A stretch of DNA of 32,862 nt from Verrucomicrobiota bacterium (GCA_019244415.1 JAFASN010000119.1:1-32862), one strand, 5' to 3'. Positions 23,819 to 31,359 are shown, counted from the first letter of the stretch. Program-made: numbers and translations. The notes: generated by a model not told the origin, from the sequence alone.

Positions 23819-24128
23819 GCTTCGAAATATCCAGCAGATCGGCGATGAGCTGGCGATAAGCTGGGGTGATGGCACTGAGTCGTTCCTGAACCTCGAGAAG
23901 ATGCGTCGCGCCTGTCCTTGCGCGGTGTGCGGAGGTGAGCCGGATGTACTCGGGAGAATAACCCGGCCGGTGGTGACTTGTACTCAGGATAGCTTCAGAT
24001 TGCGCAGCGTTGTTTGCGTCGGCGGTTACGCTTTGCAGCCATACTGGGCCGACGGGCATTCCACGGGCCTGTATAGCTTTGAGTACCTGCGTAAACTTGC
24101 TTCTCCGCCGGCTAGCTCGGGATTGTAA
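23808..24128 (+). CDS. DUF971 domain protein
   Basis: A 106-residue protein matching DUF971 (gamma-butyrobetaine hydroxylase-like N-terminal domain). LAISWGDGTESFLNLEKMRRACPCAVC carries a cysteine cluster (C36, C38, C41). Then come VGGYALQPYWADGHSTGLYSFEYLR, the family's characteristic C-terminal stretch. Standalone DUF971 proteins are often found near iron-sulfur-related genes; the function is not established. The start overlaps yggS by 11 bases; the end overlaps the convergent manA gene by 17 bases. Confidence 0.9.
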   Translation: MPLELRNIQQIGDELAISWGDGTESFLNLEKMRRACPCAVCGGEPDVLGRITRPVVTCTQDSFRLRSVVCVGGYALQPYWADGHSTGLYSFEYLRKLASPPASSGL

Positions 24129-25065
24129 TTCGAAGCAGAGTTGCCGAAGCTTCAGCTGCGCATACATCGCGCTGAGTTGCCTGCGCAGGCAACAGAGCCA
24201 GTTGTCCGGGGCGCAATTCGGTTCGGGCGCACAAGAGCAAACCGTCGAGGCAAAGTACGATGGCGAAGCGGCCGGATGTTTCTAGCTCACGCGGACTACT
24301 GGATAAATGCCAGCGGTCCAGCTGAAATAGTTCGTTTGTAACAAGTGTCTCGCATTGCGAGCTAAGCGCGCGCGGCCTGACATCAGCGAAGTCGATAGAA
24401 GCGAGTGCTTGTTCGATATGAAGCTGGCGCGTCATGCCGTTTTCATCGGCGCGATTCCAATCAAAGACGCGGTAAGTAGTGTCACTATTCTGCTGGACTT
24501 CGACGATGAGATTGCCGCCGCCGATTGCATGGATTCTGCCACTGGGAATAAAGAAAACATCACCTGCTTTGACTTGGACGCGATGAATAAGCTCTTCCGC
24601 ATGGCCTTCCTTGAGCGCCGTTTGGAAGCGGAGGGGCGAAGTCTTCTCGCGCCAGCCAAGGTATAAGTCAGCATGCGATTCGGCCTGAGCAACGTACCAG
24701 CATTCGGTTTTGGGTTCTCCGCCGAGTTCCTCCGCGATGCCAGCTGGTGGATGAACCTGGAGCGAAAGCCGGTCCCGGCAATCCAGCAACTTGATGAGGA
24801 GAGGAAAACGAGGCGCATCGGGCACGCTGCCGAAAACGGGCTCGCGTTCGTTGACCCAGAGATCGTGGAGAGAACGACCTCGCCACGAACCGTCACAAAC
24901 GATGCTTTGTGCCTCCGCCCGATCGACAACTTCCCAGGATTCGCCGATCCTTTTCCCGGCGGGAAGCGCCTTTTCGTAGTACGATTCAAGCTTGCGGCCG
25001 CCCCAAACACGCTCGAAAAGAAGCGGCTCGAACCTCAATAGGCCTGAAACCTGCGGAAGGCTCAT
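24112..25065 (-). CDS. manA: mannose-6-phosphate isomerase, class I
   Basis: A 317-residue zinc-dependent isomerase interconverting fructose-6-phosphate and mannose-6-phosphate, feeding GDP-mannose and other sugar nucleotides. The zinc ligands are visible: Gln103 and His105 in LSLQVHPP, Glu121 in KTECWYV and His179 in SGRIHAIG. The N-terminal FERVWGGRKLE is typical of the short class I form found in Gram-positives and many phyla. The C-terminal cupin is shorter and less conserved. It may supply precursors to the glycosyltransferases further left; that is inference. Confidence 0.93.
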   Translation of the reverse strand: MSLPQVSGLLRFEPLLFERVWGGRKLESYYEKALPAGKRIGESWEVVDRAEAQSIVCDGSWRGRSLHDLWVNEREPVFGSVPDAPRFPLLIKLLDCRDRLSLQVHPPAGIAEELGGEPKTECWYVAQAESHADLYLGWREKTSPLRFQTALKEGHAEELIHRVQVKAGDVFFIPSGRIHAIGGGNLIVEVQQNSDTTYRVFDWNRADENGMTRQLHIEQALASIDFADVRPRALSSQCETLVTNELFQLDRWHLSSSPRELETSGRFAIVLCLDGLLLCARTELRPGQLALLPAQATQRDVCAAEASATLLRITIPS

Positions 25066-25119
25066 GGGGATTCGATAGCAGAGAAGATTGTGGAGCGCGA
25101 ATGCACGGTTAGGTTGTGA

Positions 25120-25599
25120 ATGTTGAAAGCATTTTTTCGTTATTGGCTGCCGATTTTGGTTTGGATGACGCTGATCTTCATCGGGTCAAGTGATGTGTTA
25201 TCGGCGGAGCATACTTCGCGCGTGATCGAGCCGTTGCTGCGCTGGCTCTGGCCTGGCATTTCGCCGGCGGCGATCGTGAAAATGCACTTCCTCCTGCGCA
25301 AGGCCGGGCACGTCTCTGAGTACGCGGTGCTTGCCGTACTGGTTTATCGCGCCGTGGTCAATACCTTACTGTTTCGCCGGCCCTTCGCTTCAGCGGCGCT
25401 TGTGCTGGGAACGTGTGCCATCTACGCCGCGAGCGATGAATTTCACCAGTCGTTTGTACCTTCGCGCACGGCTTCGGTGCGCGATGTCATGATCGATGTT
25501 TCCGGCGCGCTGCTTGCGGTATGTTTGTACTCGGTCGTTGCGCTCGGACGCACCGTGCCAAACGAGGCGCTGCGAACTTCTGGGCCTGAAAGGATTTGA
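25120..25599 (+). CDS. VanZ-like membrane protein
   Basis: 159 residues with four hydrophobic segments and the VanZ marks: FIGSSD near the N-terminus, then KAGHVSEYAVLAVLVYRA and DEFHQSFVPSRTASVRDVMIDVSGALLA. VanZ in enterococci gives low-level teicoplanin resistance, but most VanZ-like proteins have unknown roles and this label implies no resistance. The last six codons (GPERI and stop) lie in the antisense of the tRNA-Ile gene (19-base overlap). It is divergent from manA across 54 bases. Confidence 0.85.
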   Translation: MLKAFFRYWLPILVWMTLIFIGSSDVLSAEHTSRVIEPLLRWLWPGISPAAIVKMHFLLRKAGHVSEYAVLAVLVYRAVVNTLLFRRPFASAALVLGTCAIYAASDEFHQSFVPSRTASVRDVMIDVSGALLAVCLYSVVALGRTVPNEALRTSGPERI

Positions 25600-25654
25600 A
25601 CCTTTGACCCTGCGCTTATCAAGCGCATGCTCTAACCAGCTGAGCTACAGGCCC
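25581..25654 (-). tRNA. tRNA-Ile (GAT anticodon)
   Basis: Leftward from 25654, a 74-base cloverleaf. The acceptor stem is GGGCCTG paired with CAGGCCC, the D arm contains AGCTCAGCTGGTTAGAGC, the anticodon loop contains CTTGATAA with anticodon GAT, the T arm contains GGTTCAAATCC, and the discriminator is A. CCA is not encoded. This isoacceptor commonly lies inside rRNA operon spacers; here it stands alone. Confidence 0.97.
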
Positions 25655-25682
25655 GGTGCTCGCTTGCCGCGACGCGGAGTGA

Positions 25683-25711
25683 ATTGTGATCGGTGATCGG
25701 TGGCCGGTCAA
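25683..25711 (-). promoter_or_regulatory. putative promoter of tRNA-Ile
   Basis: Leftward, TTGACC (25711-25706) and CACAAT (25688-25683) are 17 bases apart, placing the start about 20 bases before the tRNA. The spacer consists of a 7-bp tandem repeat (TGATCGG twice, then TGGCCGG, 25687-25707 on the plus strand), and the -35 overlaps the stop of the receiver gene. Confidence 0.4.
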
Positions 25712-26088
25712 GACGCGGTTGCCGCGCTTCCGGCCAGTCGCCTGACAGCTTCGAGCAGACCGTCGGGATTACTTCCTTTCGTGATGTGCTCGGCAAATCC
25801 GACTTCTTTGCTGCGCCGGCGATCTTCCGGGCCATCATAGGCTGAGAAGGCAATAGCTTGAATGGGCCGCGCGGCGCTGAGTTTCTTCATCAGCTCCCAG
25901 CCGGTGCCGTCCGGAAGATGTAAATCGCAGATGAGAACGTCGAATTCCGAGCTGGTACTAAATTGCACCGCGCTGCGCACGTCAGCAGCGGTTTCGACGA
26001 GGTAACCGCACACTTCGAGATAGCTTTTCAACGCGTGAGCAGTGGCAGCATGATCTTCAACGACAAATACACGCGGTCTCACAGCCAT
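25708..26088 (-). CDS. single-domain response regulator (receiver only)
   Basis: A 126-residue CheY-like receiver with no output domain. The acidic pair is E11-D12 in VVEDHAA, the phosphoacceptor aspartate is D55 in LICDLHLPDGTG, the switch serine is S82 in AFSAYDG and the conserved lysine is K104 in HITKGS. No histidine kinase is adjacent. It probably passes phosphate to, or binds, a partner encoded elsewhere, or belongs to a phosphorelay. A typical start, ATG 26088, is used. Confidence 0.93.
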   Translation of the reverse strand: MAVRPRVFVVEDHAATAHALKSYLEVCGYLVETAADVRSAVQFSTSSEFDVLICDLHLPDGTGWELMKKLSAARPIQAIAFSAYDGPEDRRRSKEVGFAEHITKGSNPDGLLEAVRRLAGSAATAS

Positions 26089-26215
26089 TGCTAGTGATTC
26101 GCAGCGGCACGGCTTCGTAGCCTTACCCGCCGTTTCCCGCGGTAAGCCATCTGCTCCGCAGCGAAGTTAACGCGCCGGCTAAACTGCGGCGTACCCTCGG
26201 ACCACTCGGCGAACG

Positions 26216-27097
26216 TTATTGCCGCGCCACGCTAAGCTCGGCCGAGCGAATAGTTTCGCACGCGACGCGGCGGAGACCATTGGTCAGGCCTACTTTTGAA
26301 AAGGTCCAGATGAGCCACTTGGTCGGATCCCATTGCCACGGTTTCGCTCCGTTGCGGTAATCGTGTTGAAACTCGTGGTGAAAGTTATGGTAACCTTCGC
26401 CGAAAGTGAACAGGGCCATCAGAAACGAATCGCGCGCGCTGCACTTGGTGGAATAAGGTCGCTTGCCGATCGTATGGCACGCCGAGTTAATAAAGAAGGT
26501 GCAGTGTTGCACGACAACTACCTTGGCTACGCCTGCGATGAGGAAGCCGCCGAGCGCACCTCGCCACCCATTCCAAATCGCACCCAGGAGAGACGGTAAG
26601 ACAAAGCTGATGCTGAAAGCGATCAGGTGGACGTAGCGATGCTGCCACATCACGAAACGATCTTTCTTTAGATCCGGGACGTTATCGAAAGGTGGCGGCG
26701 GCTGGAGCTTGAACAAAAGCCAGCCGATGTGCGCGTGGAAAAAGCCTTTGCTGATATCGTACGGATCGTCGTCATGATCTACGTGTTTATGGTGGCGCCG
26801 GTGTTCGCTCGCCCACATCAGCACCGAGTTTTCAAACGCGGCCGATCCGAAAAGAAGAACGAAGAGCTTCAGCGGCAGCTTCGCCTTGAAGGCAAGATGA
26901 GAAAACAACCGATGATAACCGAGCGTAATGCTGAAGCCCGTTAGCGTAACGAAGGCAACGAAGAGTGCGGCCTGAAACCAGTCCAAGCCAAAGTACCAGA
27001 GGTAAAGTGGAACCGCCGTCACGGTGAGTGCGACGGTGCCGATGAGAAACGCGCTTGTTTGCCAGTTGACCCGATCGAAGGGAATACGGAATGCCAT
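26216..27097 (-). CDS. acyl-CoA/acyl-lipid delta-9 fatty acid desaturase
   Basis: A 293-residue membrane di-iron desaturase. The three histidine boxes are HRLFSH (62-67), HRRHHKHVD (99-107) and EGYHNFHHEF (234-243), with paired hydrophobic segments at ~16-36, 42-60 and 153-195. Such enzymes insert a cis double bond at C9 of C16/C18 acyl chains and so raise membrane fluidity, commonly at low temperature. It is the last gene of a leftward string RRM protein, infA, zinc-ribbon protein, desaturase, with gaps of 64, 54 and 30 bases. Confidence 0.93.
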   Translation of the reverse strand: MAFRIPFDRVNWQTSAFLIGTVALTVTAVPLYLWYFGLDWFQAALFVAFVTLTGFSITLGYHRLFSHLAFKAKLPLKLFVLLFGSAAFENSVLMWASEHRRHHKHVDHDDDPYDISKGFFHAHIGWLLFKLQPPPPFDNVPDLKKDRFVMWQHRYVHLIAFSISFVLPSLLGAIWNGWRGALGGFLIAGVAKVVVVQHCTFFINSACHTIGKRPYSTKCSARDSFLMALFTFGEGYHNFHHEFQHDYRNGAKPWQWDPTKWLIWTFSKVGLTNGLRRVACETIRSAELSVARQ

Positions 27098-27127
27098 TGG
27101 TGGTAGTTCAAACCGAGATTCAGCTGT

Positions 27128-27298
27128 TTAGCGTGCCAGAATGACGTCTCCCTTTGTCCAGCTATGAACCTGGTGACAATGTGGACAGGTAAACTTGCTG
27201 CCTTTCACGTTGGCCGCGGTCCACAACTGTTCTTCAATCGTATCTCCGGTGGGAGTCAATTTCGAAGTAGCTGGACATCTAACGAGAATACGTTTCAT
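27128..27298 (-). CDS. small zinc-ribbon-like protein
   Basis: 56 residues from ATG 27298. C8 lies in ILVRCPAT and a second cysteine group in FTCPHCHQVHSW (C38, C41, with nearby histidines), suggesting one structural zinc site. A GTG at 27352, directly after the infA stop, would add 18 residues (RYYFEKPRAPKPSTG) and cannot be excluded. The function is unknown; the size and position beside infA suggest a small RNA- or ribosome-associated protein, but that is only context. Confidence 0.65.
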   Translation of the reverse strand: MKRILVRCPATSKLTPTGDTIEEQLWTAANVKGSKFTCPHCHQVHSWTKGDVILAR

Positions 27299-27352
27299 CA
27301 CGATACCTGTTGAAGGTTTCGGTGCCCGCGGTTTTTCGAAGTAGTAGCGCAC

Positions 27353-27571
27353 TTAGCCGAGTCGATATACGATCCGCGCCTTACTCGTGTCGTAAGGCGA
27401 CATTTCCAGCTTCACGCGATCACCGACAGTTAGCCGGATCCACCGTTTCCGCATCTTGCCGGAGATATGGGCAAGGACAAGATGCTCCTTAGCAACCGTG
27501 ACACGGAACATCGTGCCTGGGAGCACCGCCATGATCGTTCCTTCGAGTTCGAGCGCTTTTTCTGATTGCAT
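27353..27571 (-). CDS. infA: translation initiation factor IF-1
   Basis: A 72-residue S1/OB-fold protein of exactly the usual length. Family marks are LEGTIMAVLPGTMFRV, the loop LAHISGKMRKRWIRLTVGDRVKLEMSPYD, and the closing KARIVYRLG. It binds the 30S A site during initiation. It is not in a ribosomal-protein operon here but between an RRM protein gene and a small zinc-ribbon gene. In E. coli IF-1 rises on cold shock, which fits the neighbours. Confidence 0.95.
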   Translation of the reverse strand: MQSEKALELEGTIMAVLPGTMFRVTVAKEHLVLAHISGKMRKRWIRLTVGDRVKLEMSPYDTSKARIVYRLG

Positions 27572-27635
27572 GTCTCGCGGTGCGCAAACCGGCCCTAATT
27601 ATCTCAGGCCGGCTGCAACAATCCAGGTTCCGGGT

Positions 27636-27941
27636 CTACCGCCCGTTGCCGCTGAAAGAACGCTTGGCGCTGCCACCGCCGTACGGCCGCGGCCGCTCCT
27701 CGCGAGGACGCGCTTCACTGACGCTCAGTCTGCGGCCATGAAGCTCAGTACCGTTGGTAGCTACGATAGCTGACTCAGCTTGTTCTTTGTCGCTCATACT
27801 GACGAACGCGAATCCTCGCGATTTCCCAGTCATGCGATCAGTCATCAGCGCGACTTCGCCTACCTGCCCTTGTTGTTCGAAAAGATCCTGAAGATCGTTT
27901 TCTGTTGTCTCAAAAGAGAGATTTCCTACGTACAATTTCAT
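27636..27941 (-). CDS. RRM-domain RNA-binding protein (cold-inducible type)
   Basis: A 101-residue protein consisting of one RNA recognition motif: RNP2 LYVGNL (3-8), RNP1 SRGFAFVSM (41-49), and a short Arg/Gly/Pro-rich tail ([17 protein letters not shown]). Bacterial single-RRM proteins of this type, first studied in cyanobacteria, are often induced by cold and bind RNA in the cytoplasm. It heads the leftward string toward the desaturase. The ~100 bases upstream contain a 5-bp hairpin CCCGA/TCGGG (27982-27994) that would lie in its leader. Confidence 0.92.
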   Translation of the reverse strand: MKLYVGNLSFETTENDLQDLFEQQGQVGEVALMTDRMTGKSRGFAFVSMSDKEQAESAIVATNGTELHGRRLSVSEARPREERPRPYGGGSAKRSFSGNGR

Positions 27942-28178
27942 TGTGATTTGGTTGGAGCAATACTGCAGCTACAGAGCTGTTCCCGAGAATCGGGTTTCAA
28001 ATCACCATCGAGACAAACTCACCTGACGATCTACCACGCCGTGAACAACAGATCTAATCCAATTAACGCGCAGTATCGTTTATTGCGCAGCAAACACAAC
28101 TAGTGTTTTGCGCGGGCCGCAGTAAACGCCACTTAAATAAGTTGAGGCCAGTACCACTGCGTCCCATACTGTTTGACG

Positions 28179-28472
28179 ATGAAAGATTCCGTCGCGCGCG
28201 GCAGGCTTCTCCAGTTGCTTTTCGAACGACGCAATGAAGGGCCGCTGCCTTTCGGGGATGTGGAAGGCGCCGTGCAGCCGGCTGCCGGAATCAACCCGGG
28301 CGCGTGGCTGCATGCACTTGCGCAACTCGCTGAGTACGATTTAGTCAGTTGGAAGCCATTTGAAAATCAAACAGTCAAAGGCAGCATGAGTGGTTTTGCC
28401 GAGATCACTGAGAATGGCGTAAACGTGTGCTGTGGTCGGCAGACTCCCGACATCAACATCCGGTTCTGCTGA
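28179..28472 (+). CDS. hypothetical protein, 97 residues
   Basis: From ATG 28179 (TTG 28173 possible). The predicted sequence is helical at first (RGRLLQLLFERRNEGPLPF, then GAWLHALAQLAEYDLVSW) and ends with GFAEITENGVNVCCG and a Cys-terminal tail. The spacing of helices followed by a beta-hairpin-like end resembles a small winged-helix domain, but I do not recognise a family. The antisense frame is weaker. A 7-bp inverted repeat (28473-28479 with 28495-28501) follows the stop. Confidence 0.5.
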   Translation: MKDSVARGRLLQLLFERRNEGPLPFGDVEGAVQPAAGINPGAWLHALAQLAEYDLVSWKPFENQTVKGSMSGFAEITENGVNVCCGRQTPDINIRFC

Positions 28473-28700
28473 TTTCGCGGCATCTGCGTCACATCGCGAA
28501 AAACCTCGACGTTTGTGGATTCATGGGGAGGTGTGCGGCGCGGCAGTGGTCAAACTTCGCGTGCTTCGCTTCCGCTCTTCTCGACAGGCGACACCACCGG
28601 ACTCGCGCGAACGCCCGAACATAATTGCCTGCGTGAAGGCCGCGCAGATCGTAGTGTGCTTGTCGCCTCACTTACTCTGGGCCTCAGCTACCAGACGCGC
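28473..28700. other. 228-base region between two small genes
   Basis: Apart from the TTTCGCG/CGCGAAA inverted repeat just after the upstream stop, I see no gene, promoter of good quality or repeat here. Frames open across it on the plus strand have no recognisable content. Confidence 0.4.
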
Positions 28701-29015
28701 ATGCGAGCAATCGTTATCCTGCTGTTGATTGTCAGCATCCCTCACCGAGAACTGCGCGGGCAAACCGCCCCTCCTACGGTCGTTTCCCGGATACATCGGG
28801 AGGAGGTCGATTCCAGCGCGATCGCGAGCATTGGCTACAGCAATCGCCTGCACGCACTCGAGATCGAGTTTCGGAATGGCGCAATCTATCGCTATCTCAA
28901 CGTTCCGCCAGCGATGCACCGCGAGATCATGTCGGCTTCATCAAAGGCACGCTACTACGACGACAACATTCGGCATCGTTTTCGTTCTGTTCGCGTCAGA
29001 GCACGCCTGGAGTAA
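28701..29015 (+). CDS. KTSC-domain protein with signal peptide
   Basis: 104 residues from ATG 28701. A short hydrophobic signal (AIVILLLIVSI) is followed by one KTSC domain: VDSSAIASIGYSNRLHALEIEF, then GAIYRYLNVPPAMHREIMSASS and ARYYDDNIRHRF. KTSC is named for occurrence at the end of some lysyl-tRNA synthetases; its function is unknown, and this is an exported stand-alone version. Its TAA shares one base with the ATG of the next gene. Confidence 0.82.
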   Translation: MRAIVILLLIVSIPHRELRGQTAPPTVVSRIHREEVDSSAIASIGYSNRLHALEIEFRNGAIYRYLNVPPAMHREIMSASSKARYYDDNIRHRFRSVRVRARLE

Positions 29016-29362
29016 TGAAAGGAAAGCTCCAGGAGCTCGTCGCTATTCTCGTACTCACGCCGGAAGAGAAACGCGTGGTCGTCTTCGTCATGCTCATGAT
29101 TGTGCTCGGAGTTTGCGTCAAAGAGTACCGCAAACGTCATCCTGTGCCGCCGGTGCCGGTTGAAGTCCAGAAACATCCCTGGATGAGAAAACTGCCGCCG
29201 CTTCCCGCGTCGCCAGCAGCGCTAGCTACCACAGCACCTGTAATTGACGCGCCAGCAACGCCCTCGGCAAGACGAGTGCGTAAAGCGCGCAAGCGCTCGC
29301 CCTCGCCCACGGCAGCACCAGAGCAACAGCAGGACAGCGATCGGACGCAACGACCGCCGTAA
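29015..29362 (+). CDS. small single-pass membrane protein, function unknown
   Basis: 115 residues. VVVFVMLMIVLGVCV (~21-36) is a single transmembrane helix preceded by TPEEKR, a juxtamembrane pattern also seen in ComEA-like proteins, but no helix-hairpin-helix domain follows. The remainder is Pro/Ala/Lys-rich and probably unstructured. It is coupled to the KTSC gene by a one-base overlap, so the two may act together at the envelope. No family is recognised. Confidence 0.6.
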   Translation: MKGKLQELVAILVLTPEEKRVVVFVMLMIVLGVCVKEYRKRHPVPPVPVEVQKHPWMRKLPPLPASPAALATTAPVIDAPATPSARRVRKARKRSPSPTAAPEQQQDSDRTQRPP

Positions 29363-29471
29363 CCCCTCGCATTTCGCCCCGATCGTAAAGCTGCCGTACT
29401 TAACCCAGTGTTGCGGCCGGTGATTCCGCGCTTGCTGAAACACGCGCCAGCTGTTCTTTTTCGGTACTCGT

Positions 29472-29639
29472 ATGACGTGGTTCAAAACGATTATTGCAGG
29501 CGCGTTGCTCTGGGTGGCGATGTATCTAATGGCGATTGCATTCCAACCCGCTCGCGCAGGTTCAGTGATGGCCACGGTCGAGGTTGTCCTTTCGTTGATC
29601 GTGGCGGTCCTCGCCTGCTTGCTTCTTCGGCCTCGGTAA
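29472..29639 (+). CDS. small two-helix membrane protein, 55 residues
   Basis: From ATG 29472 the frame gives 55 residues with two hydrophobic stretches (IIAGALLWVAMYLMAIAF and MATVEVVLSLIVAVLACLLL) joined by a short QPARAGS loop, ending LLRPR. The clean two-helix layout suggests a real small membrane protein. There is no clear ribosome-binding site, no recognised family, and it lies alone between the 29015 gene and the PhzF-family gene. Confidence 0.45.
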   Translation: MTWFKTIIAGALLWVAMYLMAIAFQPARAGSVMATVEVVLSLIVAVLACLLLRPR

Positions 29640-29660
29640 CCTTGAATCGCGTCCATTCCG

Positions 29661-30596
29661 GTGAAATACCCCTACTATATTTGCGACGTTTTTACCGAGA
29701 CTCGCTTCGGCGGAAACCAACTCGCCGTTTTACCTCACGCGGAAGGATTGTCCGCTGGGCAAATGCAACAAATCGCGCGCGAATTCAATTTCTCAGAAAC
29801 AACATTCGTGTTTCCGCCACGCGAAGGTCACACGCGACACGTCCGCATCTTTACGCCGGTGCGCGAACTGCCGTTTGCTGGCCACCCGAATATCGGCACA
29901 GCGTTCGTTCTCGCGGCCACTGGTGAGCTGGGCAAGATCGACGCGTTATCCCGTACACCGGCTGAGGAATCCGGGCGCGAAAGATTAAACGTGGTCTTCG
30001 AAGAGGTAGCCGGAATGGTCTCGATCGAAATCCTTACGTCGAACGGAAAGGTGGAATCGTGCGAACTGACAGCTCCGCAACCGCTTTCGTTCGGAAAATC
30101 TATAGAGCCCGCGACAGTCGCATGTGCGCTCTCGCTTGATACCGGCGACATCCTGATCGAGAGGCATTTCCCGCAAGTTGCGTCCGTGGGGATGCCATTC
30201 CTGATGGTGGAACTGAATGATCGCGCGACACTTGAGCGCGCGAAAATAGACATGAGCGGTTTCGAAGCGATTCACGCCGAAGGCATCATGCCCGACATTT
30301 ACCTCTACACCCGCGCGACCGAGGGATTCGACATTCGCGCGCGTATGTTCGGGCCGCTCAGCGGCGTTCCGGAAGATCCCGCCACCGGGAGTGCCAATTG
30401 TGTCCTGGCAGGCCTGCTCGCCCACTACGACGACAAAACAAGCGGCACATTCAGCTGGCGCATCGCGCAAGGCGTCGAAATGGGCCGGCCGAGCACACTC
30501 ATTGCCCGTGCCGAGAAGAATGGTGGTGCCGTAACAAAAACCTCGGTCTGCGGGGCGTCGGTTCTTGTCAGCGAGTGCGCCATTTTCGTTGAATAG
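29661..30596 (+). CDS. PhzF family isomerase/epimerase-fold protein
   Basis: A 311-residue two-domain protein. YYICDVFTETRFGGNQLAVLP opens the first domain, with the catalytic glutamate E46 in NFSETTFVFPP, followed by IFTPVRELPFAGHPNIGTAF. The second domain has ARMFGPLSGVPEDPATGSANC and ends in a strand-rich region. PhzF-like enzymes catalyse proton shifts on small carboxylic substrates; only true PhzF makes phenazines, and no other phenazine gene is here, so the substrate is unknown. The start is GTG 29661. Confidence 0.93.
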   Translation: MKYPYYICDVFTETRFGGNQLAVLPHAEGLSAGQMQQIAREFNFSETTFVFPPREGHTRHVRIFTPVRELPFAGHPNIGTAFVLAATGELGKIDALSRTPAEESGRERLNVVFEEVAGMVSIEILTSNGKVESCELTAPQPLSFGKSIEPATVACALSLDTGDILIERHFPQVASVGMPFLMVELNDRATLERAKIDMSGFEAIHAEGIMPDIYLYTRATEGFDIRARMFGPLSGVPEDPATGSANCVLAGLLAHYDDKTSGTFSWRIAQGVEMGRPSTLIARAEKNGGAVTKTSVCGASVLVSECAIFVE

Positions 30597-30639
30597 CCTG
30601 ATCGCACTTCGCGAATAGTCGCGTAGATCGATTCCCAAG

Positions 30640-31359
30640 TTGAAGGTTGCAACGATCACGAGCGCAGCTGGTTTACTCTCCGTTACTTTGACTCTGCACG
30701 CTGAAGCAGAGCTTTCCACTACCACCAACATGATAACCATTCCTTCCGTAGCTCCCGACAGTAGATTGCACCTCGAGTTCTCTAACGACCGAGCTCCCCT
30801 GACAGATCTCGATGCGATCAATCGCGCAGTAGCTGAATACGGTGCACGCCTTTGGCCAATTGATCTCGGCGCCGCTCCGAAAACTATCCACAAGTTGTTA
30901 GCTCAGCAGGCCCTTACTCCGGCAGAATCTGCTCAGGTGCGCGATCACTTCCTCCTTTCACGCCAGCGCCTTCTCCAGCTCATCGCGGAAGCCGGTCGCA
31001 AGCCGCAAGTGCCCGGCGGCGGTGAGCTGACCACGCTTGACGCGACAAACAACGTTAGTTATCCGCAGCTATACATTGTTGCAGCTGGTTTCGATTACAC
31101 CCGCTTTGATAAATTCCACGTCAATGCGGCTCACGATGGCACTGGGCTTGACGAGATACTTCAACTTCTCTCCGGCGTTGGCATCAGAATTCTCGTGCAA
31201 ACCCCTGATCAAGGAACCATCACGCTGCATGTGACGACTTCCGAATCGACCGGGTGGATCATCACTTACGATGGTGGCCATCCTCACATTGGAAGTCTCA
31301 CCGGAGCAACACCAGGGACGAAGCTATTGGTGCAAGGTATCGGACCGGCTAAATGGTAG
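30640..31359 (+). CDS. exported protein of unknown function
   Basis: A 239-residue frame starting at TTG 30640 with a signal-like N-terminus (VATITSAAGLLSVTLTLHAEA). An alanine- and glutamine-rich helical middle (~60-125) is followed by a mixed C-terminal domain containing GLDEILQLLSGVGIRILVQTPD and ITLHVTTSESTGWIITYDGGHPHIG. No family is recognised; the C-terminal part faintly recalls secretin-associated short domains, but I would not assert that. The unusual start codon and lack of a clear ribosome-binding site lower confidence in the exact N-terminus. Confidence 0.6.
   Translation: MKVATITSAAGLLSVTLTLHAEAELSTTTNMITIPSVAPDSRLHLEFSNDRAPLTDLDAINRAVAEYGARLWPIDLGAAPKTIHKLLAQQALTPAESAQVRDHFLLSRQRLLQLIAEAGRKPQVPGGGELTTLDATNNVSYPQLYIVAAGFDYTRFDKFHVNAAHDGTGLDEILQLLSGVGIRILVQTPDQGTITLHVTTSESTGWIITYDGGHPHIGSLTGATPGTKLLVQGIGPAKW

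Noticed and set aside
28473..28501. 7-bp inverted repeat after the 28179 gene as a terminator
   Set aside because: There is no T run after it on the plus strand and the loop is long (15 bases).
29661..30596. Phenazine biosynthesis
   Set aside because: PhzF-fold proteins are widespread in genomes that make no phenazine, and no other phz gene is present.
29985..30893. 302-codon minus-strand frame over the PhzF-family gene
   Set aside because: It is antisense to a clear PhzF-family protein and has a shadow-like composition.
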